From positions 496,001 through 560,000 of the forward strand of contig CM048844.1 in the NCBI GenBank assembly GCA_026545765.1: a DNA stretch of 64,000 nucleotides. The letters are read 5' to 3'. The stretch is from Plantago major (Eukaryota > Streptophyta > Magnoliopsida > Lamiales > Plantaginaceae). The notes under the pieces are model-generated. The model saw nothing but the letters and a program-made list of their open reading frames with translations, searched no databases and was not told where the DNA came from. The position numbers were made by a program, and so were the translations under genes. Of the stretch, positions 23,500-36,335 are shown piece by piece (position 1 is the stretch's first letter; the number at the start of each line of letters is the position of its first letter).

Positions 23500-26400
23500 C
23501 TAGATTCCTCTTTTCTGGATCCCCGTCCAAATACCTCTTCTCTGGATACCCGTTCCAGATACCTCTTTTCTAGATACCCGTTCCAGATTTTCTCTTCTCT
23601 GGATACTCGTTCCAGATCCCTTTTCTCTCTCCTTTGATATCTTCTTCAGATATCTGAACTTTTTCAGTTCTTTGGTAGCTCCATTAGTCCAAGACTGTCT
23701 TAAGGCTAAGAATCTACTTTCTTGTAGTGGCTTAGTGAAGATATCTGCAAGTTGGTCTTCAGTGCCAATCTTGAGTATCTCTATATTGCCTTTTTCAACA
23801 TGGTCTCTGATGAAGTGGTGTGTAACATCAATGTGCTTTGTTCTTGCATGAAACTTAGGATTCTGAGTTATGGAAATAGCACTTGTGTTGTCACAGAAAA
23901 TGGGAGTTTTCTCTTCATTGAGTTCATAGTCTCTGAGTTGTTGTTGTATCCATAGTATCTGTGAAGCAAAACACCCAGCAGCAATATATTCAGCCTCTAT
24001 GGTAGATGTAGCAATTGAGTTTTGTTTCTTGCTGAACCAAGATATTAATCTAGCACCAAGAAATTGACAAGTTCCTGAGGGGCTTTTTCTATCAAGTAAT
24101 GATCCAGCATAGTCGGCATCAGAATAGCCAACCAAACTCAATCCACTATCTTTTGGATACCACAATCCAACTTCTACAATACCTTTTTACATACCTCAAT
24201 ATTTTCATAGCAATGTTGTAGTGTGATTGCTTTGGATTTGTCTGAAATCTAGCACACACTCCAACTGCATATTGAATATCAGGTCTACTTGCAGTGAGGT
24301 ATAGTAGAGATCCAATCAATTTCCTATACTTGTGTTCTTCAACACTCTTGTCAGATTCAGTATAGGTCATTTTGGTTCCAATGCTCATTGGTATCTTAGC
24401 ATTCTTTTCAGAAGGCTTTAGATTAAACTTATTGAGCATATCCTTTGCACACTTTGTTTGAATAATGAATATTCCATCATTGAGTTGCTTGACTTTCAGC
24501 CCTAGGAAGTAATTCAATTCTCCCATCATGCTCATCTCGAATTTATGTTTCATGAGTTCAGCAAAGTCTTCACAAAGTTGCTTGTCTTTAGATCCAAATA
24601 TAATGTCATGAACATATACTTGAACTAAAAGTAGTTTCCCATCATGGTTCAGTGTGAAGAGTGTTTTATCAACATCTCCTTTCTTGAAACCACTATCTAG
24701 TAGGTATCTGGCCAATGTATCATACCATGCTCTTGGAGCTTGTTTCTGCCCATACAGAGCTTTCTGAAGCTTATAGACCATCCTACTTTCCGAGGAAACT
24801 TCAAAACCTGGTGGTTGCTCAACATAGACTTCCTCAGCAAGTTCACCATTTAGGAATGCACTCTTGACATCCATTTGATAAACTGTAAAGTCATTATGAG
24901 CTGCAAAGGCTAGAAAGAGTCTAATTGCGTCCAATCTTGCAACTGATGCATAAGATTCATCAAAATCTAGTCCTTCAGTCTAGGTGAATCCCTTGGCAAC
25001 CAACCTAGCTTTGTTTCTGGTTATTTCACCAGAATCATTCATTTTGTTTCTGAAAACCCACTTGGTTCCGATTATAGATATTTCGTTAACAAATGGAACC
25101 AGTTTCCAGACTTTGTTTCTCTCAAATTGATCCAACTCTTCTTGCATTGCAGAGATCCAATCTTGATCCTTTAATGCTTCTTCTATAGTCTTTGGTTCAA
25201 TGTTTGAGATGAAACATCCATAGAGACAATTTGCATTTTCAGCGATTGCTCTTCTAGTTCTAACTCCTTGGTCTATGGGACCAATCACATCCTTTTGAGG
25301 ATGATTTCTTATCCATTTCATAATGGGTTTTGAACTAGTAGGATCAATATCATTTTGATTTGAATGTGAATCAATATGATCTTGATGAGATACTTGTGCA
25401 GTATCAGAGATATCTAACACATGGGAAATGCCATGGATATCTGACATTTTTTCAATGTTAGAGATATCTGGAACTTGCATTTCAGCAGTCTCATTTTCAG
25501 ATACCTTTTCATGATGAAGGTTCTCAGTAATCTGTTCCATTTATGGAGTTCTCATAGGAAATTCTTCATCACGTCTTAGAGTCATCTGGTTGTTACTAAG
25601 CATAGGTTGCTTTCCATCGTCAGACTCATCCTCTATTTGAATGATAGAATTGTTTCCTTTTGAGGATCCTTTTTCAGAATCTTTAATCAATAGTTTTTTG
25701 AACTTATTTGAGAGATCATCATTCAAGAGTACTTTCTTGTTTCCTTCATAGAATACTACATGAACAGATTCTTCGATCTTTTGCGTTCTTTTGTTGTAGA
25801 TTCTGTAGGCTTTGCTATTCAGAGAATAACCAAGAAATACTCCTTCATCTGCCTTTGGTTGAAATGTTCTCAAGTATTCTTTTCCATTGTTAAGAACGAA
25901 GCATTTGCAACCAAACACCCTTAGATGTTTGATACTAGGGGGTCTACCAATGAAAAGCTCGTAGGGAGTTTTGTCATGGTGTTTGTTAATCAGACATCTA
26001 TTTTGAGTGTAGCATGTTGTGTTTACAGCTTCAACCCAATAGTTTCACTTATTTCAGTGTCAGCAAGCATTGTTCTTGCTGCTTCTTTCAGGGTCCTATT
26101 CTTTCTTTCCGCAACACCATTTTGTTGTGTTTTCCTTAAAGAAGATAGTTGATGTTGTATACCTTTGCAGGTACAAAACTCTTTGATGTACTGGTTCACA
26201 AACTCAGTGCCATGGTATGTTCTGATTACAGATACCTTGTCATTTTTCATGACTTCGATCTTATTCAGCAAGTTAGGTATCTCAACCCTTGCATCAGATT
26301 TGTGTTTGAGAAATACAACCCAAGTGAATCTTGAGTAGTCATCAACAACAACCAGACCATACTTCTTTCCTGCATAACTAGTTACTGAGGATTCAAACAA

Positions 26401-27048
26401 ATCCATATGTAACATTTGCAGTGGCCTTTCACTGGAATGTCTAGTTTTAGACTTGAAAGATGTTTTGGATTGTTTTCCCATTTGGAAAGCTGAGCATACA
26501 CCTTCTTTTCTATATGTCATTTTGGGTAAACCAACCACCAACTCTTTCTTGGCTAGCTTATTCAGAGTTTTGAAATTCAAGTGACTCATTCTTTTATGCC
26601 ATAGCCAATTTTCTTTAGTGTGGCCAGATTGACTCACCATGAGACATTCTTCAGTTGTGCCGGATGCCCAATCAGCAACATAAAGATTTCCTTTACGCCT
26701 TGCAACCAAGACTGTCTGCTTTGACTCATTGTCAATCACTTTACATAGTTTTGACTTGATCTTGACAGTGTACCCTTTGTCTACTAATTGACTCATGCTT
26801 AGGAGATTATATTTCAATCCCTTTACATGTAGTACTTCAGAGATTGTAAGGGCTCCAAACTTCAGATTGCCAAATCCTATGGTTGGATTTTCATATCCTC
26901 CAGCAAACCTGATAATTGGTCCATCATTGCACTTTTTGTAGTCAATCAGATTTGCTTTGTCTCCTATCATGTGCTTCCCACATCCACTATCAAAATGCCA
27001 CTTTGAATTAGTCTTTAGAGTGTTCTGCACAAAACACGAAACAGGAGA
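23500..27048 (-). pseudogene. pol: A2 pol (PR-IN-RT-RH), few disabling changes
   Basis: A 335-codon stretch (27030-26023) carries protease (FDSGCGKHMIGDK) and most of integrase. A 1-bp loss near 26042 shifts the frame. Stops follow near 25541 (TAA for GAA) and 24980 (TAG for CAG). RT is open with [10 protein letters not shown], where one of the two catalytic aspartates of YVDD is His. The frame shifts again at ILRYVK near 24170, exactly as in A1. RNase H then reads to about 23500 with an intact core. The C-terminus runs into the repeated TGIQRRG-like codons of the hairpin array. Confidence 0.9.
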
Positions 27049-29473
27049 TTAGGTTCTCATACCAACAATGGAACCGTCTCCGGACTAAAAAATCTTCCAG
27101 TAGGAATCCATTTTTGAATAAATTTCTTAGGAACATTCTTTTGTCTACAAGAACATAAGGAGGAATTCTAGTTAAATGATTAGTATCATTGTTATTAAGA
27201 ACTACTTTCTTCCTTGGTATGTTCCTTGGTGCTCCATTTGGTGCTTTCAGATACCTGTCAGGTTTCAGTGGCTTGATTAATCTTCCACTTCTGATAATTG
27301 TTGTGAGCAATTCTAGCCTTTAACCATCGTTTTTGCTCCTGTTTGTATTCATGAGCAAGTTGCTTCCCAATGGATTTATAGCCAATACCATTTCGAGCAC
27401 CTGATGCCATCTGAGATCTCTTCTCAACAGCTTTGCTAGTCTCTGGATAGTCTATTTTCTTTCCAGAAAATGTGACATAGGAGAATTTGTTAGCTCCTGC
27501 AATTTTTCCTTTTTGAGAGACATAGCAATGTGGGTGATTACACTTTTCAGTGTTATGTTTCTTTTCAGAGACTTGCCTAACAGTTTTTCTTTGGACTTGT
27601 TTTTCCCACAAAGGCTTAGTCGCAACTGCCTTTCCTTTGTCAACAACCTTAGCTTTCTGACCGATACTGTAGGTTGTTAGGGAACCACCTTGCTGAGCAC
27701 TGACAAATGTTCTTCTTTCATCACTCTTATTCAGAGTGGTAGAACTATATGTTTGTGTGTCCAGCCCAAGTCCTCTCTTTTCTGAAATAAGATTGTACTT
27801 CAGTAAGAGTGTCACTAGCTTTGGCATAAGATTGAAAAGATAATTCTTTCTCTTTGAGTTCCTTATTTTCAGAAAGAAGATCTTCACATTTCTTTTGAAG
27901 ATTAGCCATTGCTTCCTTATGTGACTTTTCAGTCTCAGATATCTGAGCCTTGAGAAATGTATTTTCAGCATCCTTTTTCTCAGATATCTTGATTAATTGA
28001 GAATTTTCCTTTACAAGAAAATTCTTTTCTTCTTCAAGGTTTTCGGCTCTAGCTCGGACCATTAGAAATTCTCTTTCGTAGAGATCAAGTTCTTTTCTGA
28101 GATTTTCCAGATCTTTGATTCCATCTTCATAACTTTCATAAGTATAACAGGAAGTATGTGTTACCTCATCAGCCATTAGACAAGGTTCAATGTTGGAGAT
28201 ATCTGGAAAGATTTCTTCATCCATTCCACACACTTCTTTCTTCTTTTGACCAAAGTCAATTACTTCATGAGAAACACCGCACATTTCTGGGGAAGGCAGT
28301 GTGGAATCATCTGAATCTTCATCCTCAGAATCAGACTCAATGTCTAGAGCATCCAGTTGGAGTTGAATCTTTTTTTGTTCTTCAGTGAGCATAGCTCTCT
28401 GACTTCTCTTGAAGTTTCTTCTATCTTTCTTGTCATCTGTCTTTAGTTTGTTGAAGGCAGAGCAATCCTTCTTGAAATGACCAGGTTTCTGACAATAGAA
28501 ACAAATATCGTTTCCAATTTCCGCTTCCTCAGTACTTGATGCTTTCTGAGCTGGCTTGTTCAGCGAGCTTTGCATAATATTGTACTGGTGATAGTTTGAG
28601 CCTATATGCTTTTTCAGCTTCTCTTTGGCTTTTCTTCTCTCAATTTCTCGACTGACATATTTTCCCATTTGCTTTACAGCAAGCGCATCCTCAGTCACTT
28701 CCTTGCTTTTCTTCTTTTCAGAAGTTCCTTGAGCAACTAGAGCAACATTCTGCAACTTTTCAGTTGTTTGTTCTCTTTGAGTTGTCTCATAGTCAACAGT
28801 GGCAAGGTGAGAGAAAAGTTCCACATGAGTGATATCTGGCATTCCTTGGTTAAAGTAGAAAAACTTTGTGTGCTCCCAGTTATGATTTAGACTCCTCACA
28901 ATAGTCTTAATCTTTTCTGACTGGGTATATCTATTACTTTCACCAAGTGCAGCCATGTCACTCATAAGTGTTGTAAACCGAAAATCTAGTTCTTCAAGAG
29001 TCTCTGTGGGACCTTGTTTAAAGTTTTGGAATTTGAGCTTCAAAACTTCGAACTTATTTTCCTTTGTTTTCTCAGTGCCGGCACAGATTTCTTCAATCAG
29101 TTGCCAGGCCACTTTCGCCGTTTTTTTTGATTCTATGTGTGCTCTGGAGTAGAACGTATAATGATATTACGAGCCTGACCATCCAGTCGATTTCTCTTGG
29201 CATCTTTCGATGTCCAGAGCTCTCTGGGCTTTGGTTCGTAAATGACTTGATTGGTAGGTCTCCTTTGGTTGGCCGATCTGTGAAGACCCATCGCTTTGTT
29301 CTCTGTCTCTACCATTAGAAACCTCTATGACTTGCTTGAGTTGTTGAATGACTATTGGGCCATTCTTTATCACGTCGATCATTTCGTCACTTATGTCTTC
29401 TAGGTGGAGCATCATGTTGTTCTTCCATTTCTCATAATTCTATGGCTTGAATTGGGGCGTAACTTAAAGACAT
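27049..29473 (-). pseudogene. gag: A2 gag, nearly complete, broken
   Basis: The ATG is at 29471-29473. The first part is shifted (stops and frameshifts near 29430 and 29130). The 455-codon stretch from 29112 to 27745 then covers the capsid-like region, the zinc knuckle CFYCQKPGHFKKDC and the long coiled coil. The last part has the H-x4-C-x-H-x2-C cluster and ends MRT plus TAA (27049-27051), in frame with protease. Gag would assemble the cytoplasmic particle and bind RNA. Confidence 0.9.
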
Positions 29474-29577
29474 CCTGCAGCAAACACACTAAACAAACAA
29501 ATCAAGTGTAGGTGAAAAGCAGTTAGTGGGCACTTATCTGGGATCTATGTTCAGTGCAGAAGGCTTGGGAACCTCCT

Positions 29578-29589
29578 GCTCTGATACCA
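29578..29589 (-). other. Primer binding site of A2
   Basis: The minus strand reads TGGTATCAGAGC two bases inside the LTR end, complementary to initiator tRNA-Met. Confidence 0.9.
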
Positions 29590-29591
29590 CT

Positions 29592-31223
29592 TGTTGGTCC
29601 AGATAACGGCAAAGTAAAAGACTAGGGGGGGTGAATAGTCTTTTAAAAATTTTGTCGATAAACACAGTTTCTCAGATATATGTGAAGATATCTGATACTT
29701 AAATTCAGAGAGCGGAAGACTTTTCTGTGATAAGTGCACGTGCTCAATAAGATAAGTGTAAATACTTTGCATGATAAATAAAGCAAGTAATAGACTGCAG
29801 AAAGTAAATAACACAAGTCCTTTTATAGTGGTATCTGATGGTGGTGTAATCCTTCAACTAATCCACTTCGGCCTTTCTCAAACCTAGAATCCACTAAGAC
29901 AGATAAATGAGGTAACCTTACAGATATCTTCTCTTGATTCCTAAATACACTAGCTTCCCAACCGAGTGTTCCCCCTGAGTTATTCACCGGCTTTCACAGC
30001 CAAATACTTCTGCATCGAACCTTTTGAGCTATTCCTTAGCTTCCCAAGTACTTCACGTGCTTTCGATAACCTTGGAGTTATTCCTTAGTTTCCCAAACTA
30101 AGTACTTCACTACTCCACGCCAAATATGGTGTTGGTTTTAGGTTTGTTTGTCAGGTGAGCTTCTTTAATAACTTATTCAGTTATTCAGATAGCTCTATGA
30201 ATCAAGTATACTTAATACACTTTGCAATGTATGGTATCTTGTTCTTTACTGACCCAAGTCTATGATAAGTGTTCGAGAGTATGAATCTCAGATACTTGAT
30301 CTTTTGATTCAACTCTTTCACAAATAACAATGCTTGTTAAGGATCAGCACACTTAGAACTTTTGTGCTACTTAGAATCAAGAGCTTTGGTCGCAACAGAA
30401 AGCTTGAAGGTAAGTAGTTTGCTTGAGAGAGCTTGTGTGAGTATTCAGTGTAAGTTCTGTGTTCAGTGTTCTAAGGTGTGTTCTCAAGCAGTCTAAGTGT
30501 TGATATTTAGGAGAATTTGAGTGTCGTTTGAATAGTATCTGTTAGGCTTATATCAAATTCAACTATTGATATCTGTGTATAGTACTGTAGCAGGTTTGTC
30601 TTCTTCTTCAGACGCTACCGTTTTGTTCAGACATCTCTGTCCGCGCATTTAATGCTTTGTACTATACTTTTGTCCTGTAGTGCCAACGGAACTATGCATT
30701 GTATCAGAAACCTTATATTATCAGATTCTCTGAAGTTTTGCATGTCCTTTTCCAGAGATTATCACAACTCCATATACCACTTATTGAAACAACTTGTTAT
30801 AATATATTTCTTTACAGAAACATAGTTTATGTCCAAGGTATCTGAGTGTAGATATCTGTGGGCACTTTCCTCGTTTCAGAAACCTTTTAGTTCTCAGATA
30901 TCTCTTGTAACACTGTTTATTTAAAAACGCTTGTCTCTTCAAGATATCTTGTCATAGGTATCTGAAAAACCTTTGTCTTTAGCAATCATGTGCAGTCTTC
31001 AAAATTGTTGAACTTTTCCTGTTAGATGTCTTCTTCTTGGTCTTCTTCAGAAAATAAAAATTACATTTCGAGACCTAACATCCTATACAAGATTTGCTAG
31101 ACTATCATACTTAGTGAATTTCCTCTTTTACAGTGTTCAAGTGAACTAAGAGTACTAATCACCTTTCTGAGCTAAGATAAGTCATTACGTTGCTGATCAA
31201 AATCTAAACAGATATTCCTAACA
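29592..31223 (-). repeat. A2 5' LTR
   Basis: 1632 bp, from TGTTAGGAATATC (31223) to CCAACA (29592) on the minus strand. It has the same layout as the B LTRs, with the AGGAAGTACTT-type repeats at about 29960-30120. The TATA position is altered to CTAAATATC, so its promoter may be weakened. The flank beyond 31223 is satellite. Confidence 0.9.
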
Positions 31224-31595
31224 TTTTATACCACAAACAGTGTCATATGAATAAAATTGACACAAACTAACTCAATCGAGTATTTCAAAAAAAATCGTGT
31301 ACTACCCTTTGAGTTTTATTGAAGACTTGAGGACCCGGAAATACGTTTCTAAATCCAGCTTTGATCAACCAGTATAGTTCAATATGTGCGTAAAATAGGT
31401 TTTATACCACAAACCGTGTCATGTGAATAAAATTTGACACAAACTAACTCCATCGAGTGTTTCACAAAAAATCGTGTACTACCCCTTTGAGTTTTATTGA
31501 AGACTTGAGGTCTCGGAAGTACGTTTCTAAATCGAGCTTTGATCAACCAAATTAGTTCAATATATGCGTAAAATACAGTTTATACCACAAACCAT
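31224..31595 (+). repeat. Satellite, about 2.1 monomers
   Basis: Two tandem units of 176-178 bp with the anchors TTTTATACCACAAAC and CGAGCTTTGATCAACC, the same family as the array at 50540-54148. The left end is flush with the A2 LTR and the right end passes into the RNase H pseudogene fragment. Confidence 0.9.
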
Positions 31596-31967
31596 AGACA
31601 GCCGTACGCAACCGGCTTTACTACACTAAACAGCATAAAGAAGAGACCCGAAGTCCTGAACGTGTAATTCTTCCCATATTCAATCTCATTCATGAGTCGG
31701 GCCTTCAACGCTTTTGGACGGTCCATTGTGCATAAGTGGCGGTTCGCCTTCTTCATACACGTAAATCTTGAATCTTCGTTCCATCTCAATGTAGCTCCTA
31801 TGCATAGAGTTTTCGGTTAAAGAAGGACGAGTATCTGACAGTTATAACATCAACCGCAGAAACCTGAAGTTCTAGACCCAGTAAAATGGCCTCTTTAGCT
31901 GCAAGACACTCAGCTACACTTGGATCCTTTATGCCTGCATAAAACCTCCTTTTCCAAGCAAGTACAC
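31596..31967 (-). pseudogene. RNase H-like (RVT_3 type) pseudogene, second half
   Basis: On the minus strand from 31967 a frame reads VLAWKRRFYAGIKDP, then SVAECLAAKEAILLGLELQ. This matches the middle of the plant RNase H-like domain found in LINEs and many orphan host genes. It ends in a stop near 31805; the rest of the segment is non-coding or decayed. The fragment is cut precisely at the 5' LTR of B3. The missing first half of the domain lies at 61504-61900 in the same orientation. Confidence 0.6.
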
Positions 31968-33714
31968 TGTTAGGAAATTTGTTAGATATTTTGTTAGAAA
32001 TATTGTATAAGTTTTGATCAGCAACATGATGACCTATCTTAGTCTCAGAAAGGTGATTAGTACTCTTGGTTCACTTGAACATTGTAAAAGAGGAAACCCA
32101 CTTAGTATGATAGTTTAGTAAATCTTGTATAGGATGTTAGGCCTTTGAAATATAATTTTTATTTTCATAAAGAGAAGACCAAGAAGAAGACATCCAAGCA
32201 GCAGATGATCAACAACTTTGAAGACTTGAAGAAACTGCACAAGATTACTGAAAACAGTTTTTCAGAAACCTTCATCAGATATCTGAAGACACGATGAGTT
32301 TCAAGCAAACTGTGTCACGAGAGATATCTGAGGAATAAAAGGTCTATCTGAAAACAAGGAAAGTGTCCACAGATATCTACACTCAGATACCTTGAGCCTT
32401 AACCACATTTCTGAAGAAGAAATACATATTGCAAACAAAGTTGTTTCAATACAAGTGGTATCTGAAGAATGAAGATAAGGACGTGCTAAGAATCAGAGAT
32501 ATCTGATCAAAGGAATCTCTATTACAAAGCATAGTTCCGTTGACACTACAGGACAAAGTATAGTACAATGCATTTAATGCACGGACAGAGATGTCTGAAC
32601 AAAAGCAACGGCTGATTCTGAAGAAGAAGACAAAGCCTGCTACAGTACTATACACAGATATCAATAGTTTGAATTTGAGCCTAACGGATACTATTCAACG
32701 GTATTCAAATTCATCTATAAATATCAACACTTAGAATGCTTGAGAACACACACAACACAGAACCTCAGATACCTTATATTCTGATATACGATCTTACACT
32801 CTCAAAGCAAACTACTTATCCTCAAGCTTTCTGTTGCGACCAAAGCCTCTGATACTTAAGTAGGACTGAAGTTCTAAGTGTCCTGATCCTAAACAAGCAA
32901 AACTATCTGTGAAGGAGTTGAATCAAAAGATCAATTATCTGAGATTCATTCTCTTGAACAGATAACATAAGACTTGGGTCAGTAAAATCGAACAAGATAC
33001 CATACGCTGAAAGTGTATTAAGTTCATCGAGAATTCGATTAAGAAAAGTTAATACAAGAATCTCATCGACAAACTCAAACCTAAACCAACACCATAATCT
33101 GGAGTGGAGGAAGTACTTAGTTAAATCAGAATAACTCCGGAGGTTAACGTGAGTAGAGGAAGTACTTGATTTTGGGAAAATCAGGGAATAACTCCAAGGT
33201 TAACGGAGTACAGGAAGTACTTGATTTGGGAAAACTAAGGAATAACTCCAAGGTTACTGAGTATAGGAAGTACTTAGCTTGGGAAGCTATGGAATAACTC
33301 AAAGGTTTCTGAGTACAGGAAGTACTAGGCTGAAGAAGCCCGGGAACAACTCAGGGGGAACATTTGGTTGGGAACCATTTGTTTAAGGAATCTTAGAATA
33401 GGATTATTGTAAGGTGACCTCAATTATCTGTTCTAGTGGATTCTAGGTCTCAGGTAGACCGAAGTGGATTAGTTGGAGGATTACGCGACCTCCAGATACC
33501 ACTATACTTGCTGTGTTATTTACTTTCTGTATTTACATCTCAGCAACACTCACACACATTTTAACTGTTTCTACACTTATCTTTATTAAGTCTTCCGCGC
33601 TCTGAATCTAAGTATCAGATATCTGAGAAATATTGTTTATCGACAAAAGTTTGAAAAAGACTATTCACCCCCCCCCCCCTCTAGTCTTTTACTTTGCCGT
33701 TATCTGGACCAACA
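31968..33714 (+). repeat. B3 5' LTR
   Basis: Starts TGTTAGGAAATTTG and ends CCAACA. TATAAATA at 32716-32723 is the likely core promoter, with transcription expected to start around 32745-32760. The five 54-bp-type repeats lie at about 33110-33350. Between about 33006 and 33165 it differs from the 3' LTR by many 1-9 bp losses (20 bp net), whereas the rest is almost identical. Confidence 0.95.
32716..32723 (+). promoter_or_regulatory. LTR TATA box
   Basis: TATAAATA is conserved at the same place in the LTRs at 9718, 19133 and 47291. It is the probable promoter of the genomic RNA. Confidence 0.7.
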
Positions 33715-33716
33715 AG

Positions 33717-33728
33717 TGGTATTAGAGC
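33717..33728 (+). other. B3 primer binding site, one mismatch
   Basis: Reads TGGTATTAGAGC, one T in place of C relative to the initiator tRNA-Met complement seen in the other copies. The identical variant recurs after the 3' LTR at 48312-48323. Confidence 0.85.
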
Positions 33729-33830
33729 AGGAGGTTCACCAGCCTTCTGCACTGAACCTAGATCCCAGATAGGTTAAGAAACTTTGTCCATTTTTGAGGA
33801 CTATTTAATTTGTGTGCTAAGTGTGTAGGT

Positions 33831-36335
33831 ATGTCTCTGAGTGATGCACCAGTTCTCAAACCAGAGAACTATGAGAAATGGAAGAATAACATGATGCTCC
33901 ACCTTGAAGCCATAAGTGACGAGATGATCGAAGTTATAAAGAATGGCCCAATAGTCATTCAACAACTAAAGCAAGTTATGGAGGTTTCAAATGGTAGAGA
34001 CAGAGATCAAGGCGAAGGATCTTCACAAACAGATGCGTCAACAAGTGGAAGATCTACAGGCCAAATTATTTATGAACCAAAGCCCAGAGAACTCTAGACA
34101 TCGGAAGATGCCAAGAGAAATCGTCTGGATGGTCAAGCACGAAACATCATCATCAGATCGACACCAGAGCACATACAGTGTAAACTGTGGGGTGCTAAAA
34201 CGGTGAAAGTTGCCTGGCAGCTGATTGAAGAAATCTGTGCCGGAACTGAGAAAACCAAAGAAAACAAGTTCAAAGTTCTCAAGCTGAAATTCCAAAATTT
34301 CAAGCAAGGACCCACTGAAACTCTGGAAGAACTTGATTTCAGATTTACCACTCTCATGAGTGATATGGCAGCACTTGGGGAAAGCAATAGATACTCCCAG
34401 TCAGAGAAGATTAAGACTATTGTCAGAAGTCTTAATCATAACTAGGAGCATACTAAATTCTTTTATTTTAACCAAGGAATGCCAAATATCACTCCAGTGG
34501 AACTTTTCTCTCATCTTGCTACAGTTGACTATGAGACAACTCAGAGAGAACAAACAACTGAAAAGTTGCAGAATGTTGCTCTAGTTACTCAAGGAACTTC
34601 TGAAAAGAAGAAAAGCAAGGAAGAGACTGAGGATGCCTTTGCTGCAAAGCAAATGAGCAAATATGTCAGTCGAGAGATTGAAAGAAGAAAAGCCAAAGAG
34701 ATGCTGAAGAAGCATCTAGGCTCAAACTATCACCAGTACAAAAGCATGCAAAGCTCGCTGAACAAGCCAGCCCAGAAAGCTTCATGTACTGAGGAAGCAG
34801 AAATCGGCAACGATATTTGTTTCTACTGTCAAAAACCTGGTCACTTCAAAAAGGATTGTCCTGCTTTCAACAAGCTAAAGACAGGTGACAGAAAAGATAG
34901 AAGAATCTTCAGAAGAAGCCAGAAAGCTTTGTTAACTGAAGAAAGAAAGAAAATCCAAACTCAATTGGATGCTCTAGATGTTGAGACAGATTCTGAAGAC
35001 GACTCAGATGACTCAACTTTACCATCACCAGAATTATGTGGAATTACTCACGATATAATCGACTTCGGCTTAAAGAAGAATGAAATGTGCGGAGTTGCTG
35101 AGATCGACGGTCCAGATATCTCCAACATTGAAAACTGTCTTATGGCTGATGAGGTAACACATACTTCTTGTTACACTTATGAAAGTGATGAGGAAGAAAT
35201 TAAAGATCTAGAAAATCTCAGAAAAGAACTGGATATCTATGAAAGAGAATTTCTAATGATCCGTGCAAGAGCTGAAAATCTAGAAGAAGAAAAGAATTTT
35301 CTTGCAAAGGAAAATTCTCACTTGATCAAGATATCTGAGAAAAAGGACGCGGAAAATGCGTTTCTCAAAGCTCAGATATCTGAGACTGAAAAGTCTCATA
35401 GAGAAGCAATGGCTGAATTACAAAAGAAATTTGAAGATCTTCTTTCTGAGAATAAGGAACTCAAAAAGAAAGAAGTATCTTTTCAATCTTATGCCAAAGC
35501 TAGTGATACTCTGACTGAAGTACAATCTTATTTAAGAGATCCTTCAGAGAAAACCGGACTTGGGCTGAGAATTCAGAAAGATAGTTCTACCACTCTGAAT
35601 AAGAGTGAAAGAAAAGCATTCTTAAAAACTCAGCAAGATGGTTCCCATACAATCTATAACATCGGTCAACAGACAAAGATTGTAGACAAAGGAAAGGCGA
35701 TTCACTACTCCTTTGGGAAAAAACAAGTCAACAGAAAAGCTGGGCATATTTCTGAAAAGAAACATGACACTGTAAAGTGTAAACACCCACAGTGCTATGT
35801 CTCTAATAAAGGAAGAATTGCAGGAGCTGGCAAATTCTCCCATGTCACCTTTTCTGGAAAGAAATTGGATCAACCAGAGACTAGCAAAGCTGCTGAGAAA
35901 AGATCTCAGATAGCTTCAAGTGCTCGAAACGGTATTGGCTATAAAGGCATCGGAAAGCAACTTGCTCATGAGTACAAGCAGGAGCAAGAACGATGGCTAA
36001 AAGCTAGAATTGCTCAAAGCAATTATCAGAAGTGGAAGTTAAATCAAGCCACTGAAAATCTGAATGCCAGGGCTAGAAGAAATCTGGCTAGGAAAGAAAA
36101 GTTTGCTGAAAAGCAAACTCAGAAACCTAACAGGTATCTGAAAGCACCAACTGGAGCACCTAGGAACACTCCAAGGAAGAAAATAATTCTTAATAATGAT
36201 AATACTCATTCAAATAGAATTCCTCCTTATGTTCCTGTCAGACAAAAGAACTTACCAAGGAAATTCATTCAAAAATGGGTTCCCACTGGAAGATCTTTTG
36301 ATCCTGACAGTTCCATTAAAAATATGAGAACCTAA
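33831..36335 (+). pseudogene. gag: B3 gag, one frame with two nonsense codons
   Basis: About 834 codons in one frame from MSLSDAPVLKPENYEKW to MRT plus TAA. Two TGG codons have become TAG (34095-34097 and 34443-34445). Regions in order: capsid-like helices (about residues 1-280); zinc knuckle CFYCQKPGHFKKDC (near 34820-34860); an acidic DSEDDSDDS stretch; a long coiled coil (about 35190-35500, KELDIYEREF to KELKKKE); the cluster KKHDTVKCKHPQC; and a basic C-terminus. It is about twice the length of typical copia Gags. The function would be particle assembly and RNA binding. The terminating TAA is in frame with the following protease. Confidence 0.92.

Larger units (their letters stand above)
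22963..31223 (-). mobile_element. A2: SIRE-like Ty1/copia copy, 3'-truncated
   Basis: On the minus strand: 5' LTR (31223-29592), PBS, gag, pol, then part of the pol-ORF3 spacer, cut at 22963 before the third gene. It is the best subfamily-A copy for gag and pol but has several disabling mutations. On its upstream side it abuts satellite DNA. Confidence 0.9.

Noticed and set aside
31596..31789. Short minus-strand frame reading [11 protein letters not shown] as a gene
   Set aside because: It overlaps the pseudogene tail and runs into satellite at its end. The residue composition looks random and no domain is visible.
31960..31970. Target-site duplication for B3
   Set aside because: The left flank ends GTACAC, but the 3' LTR is followed by leader sequence, so no duplication exists to test.
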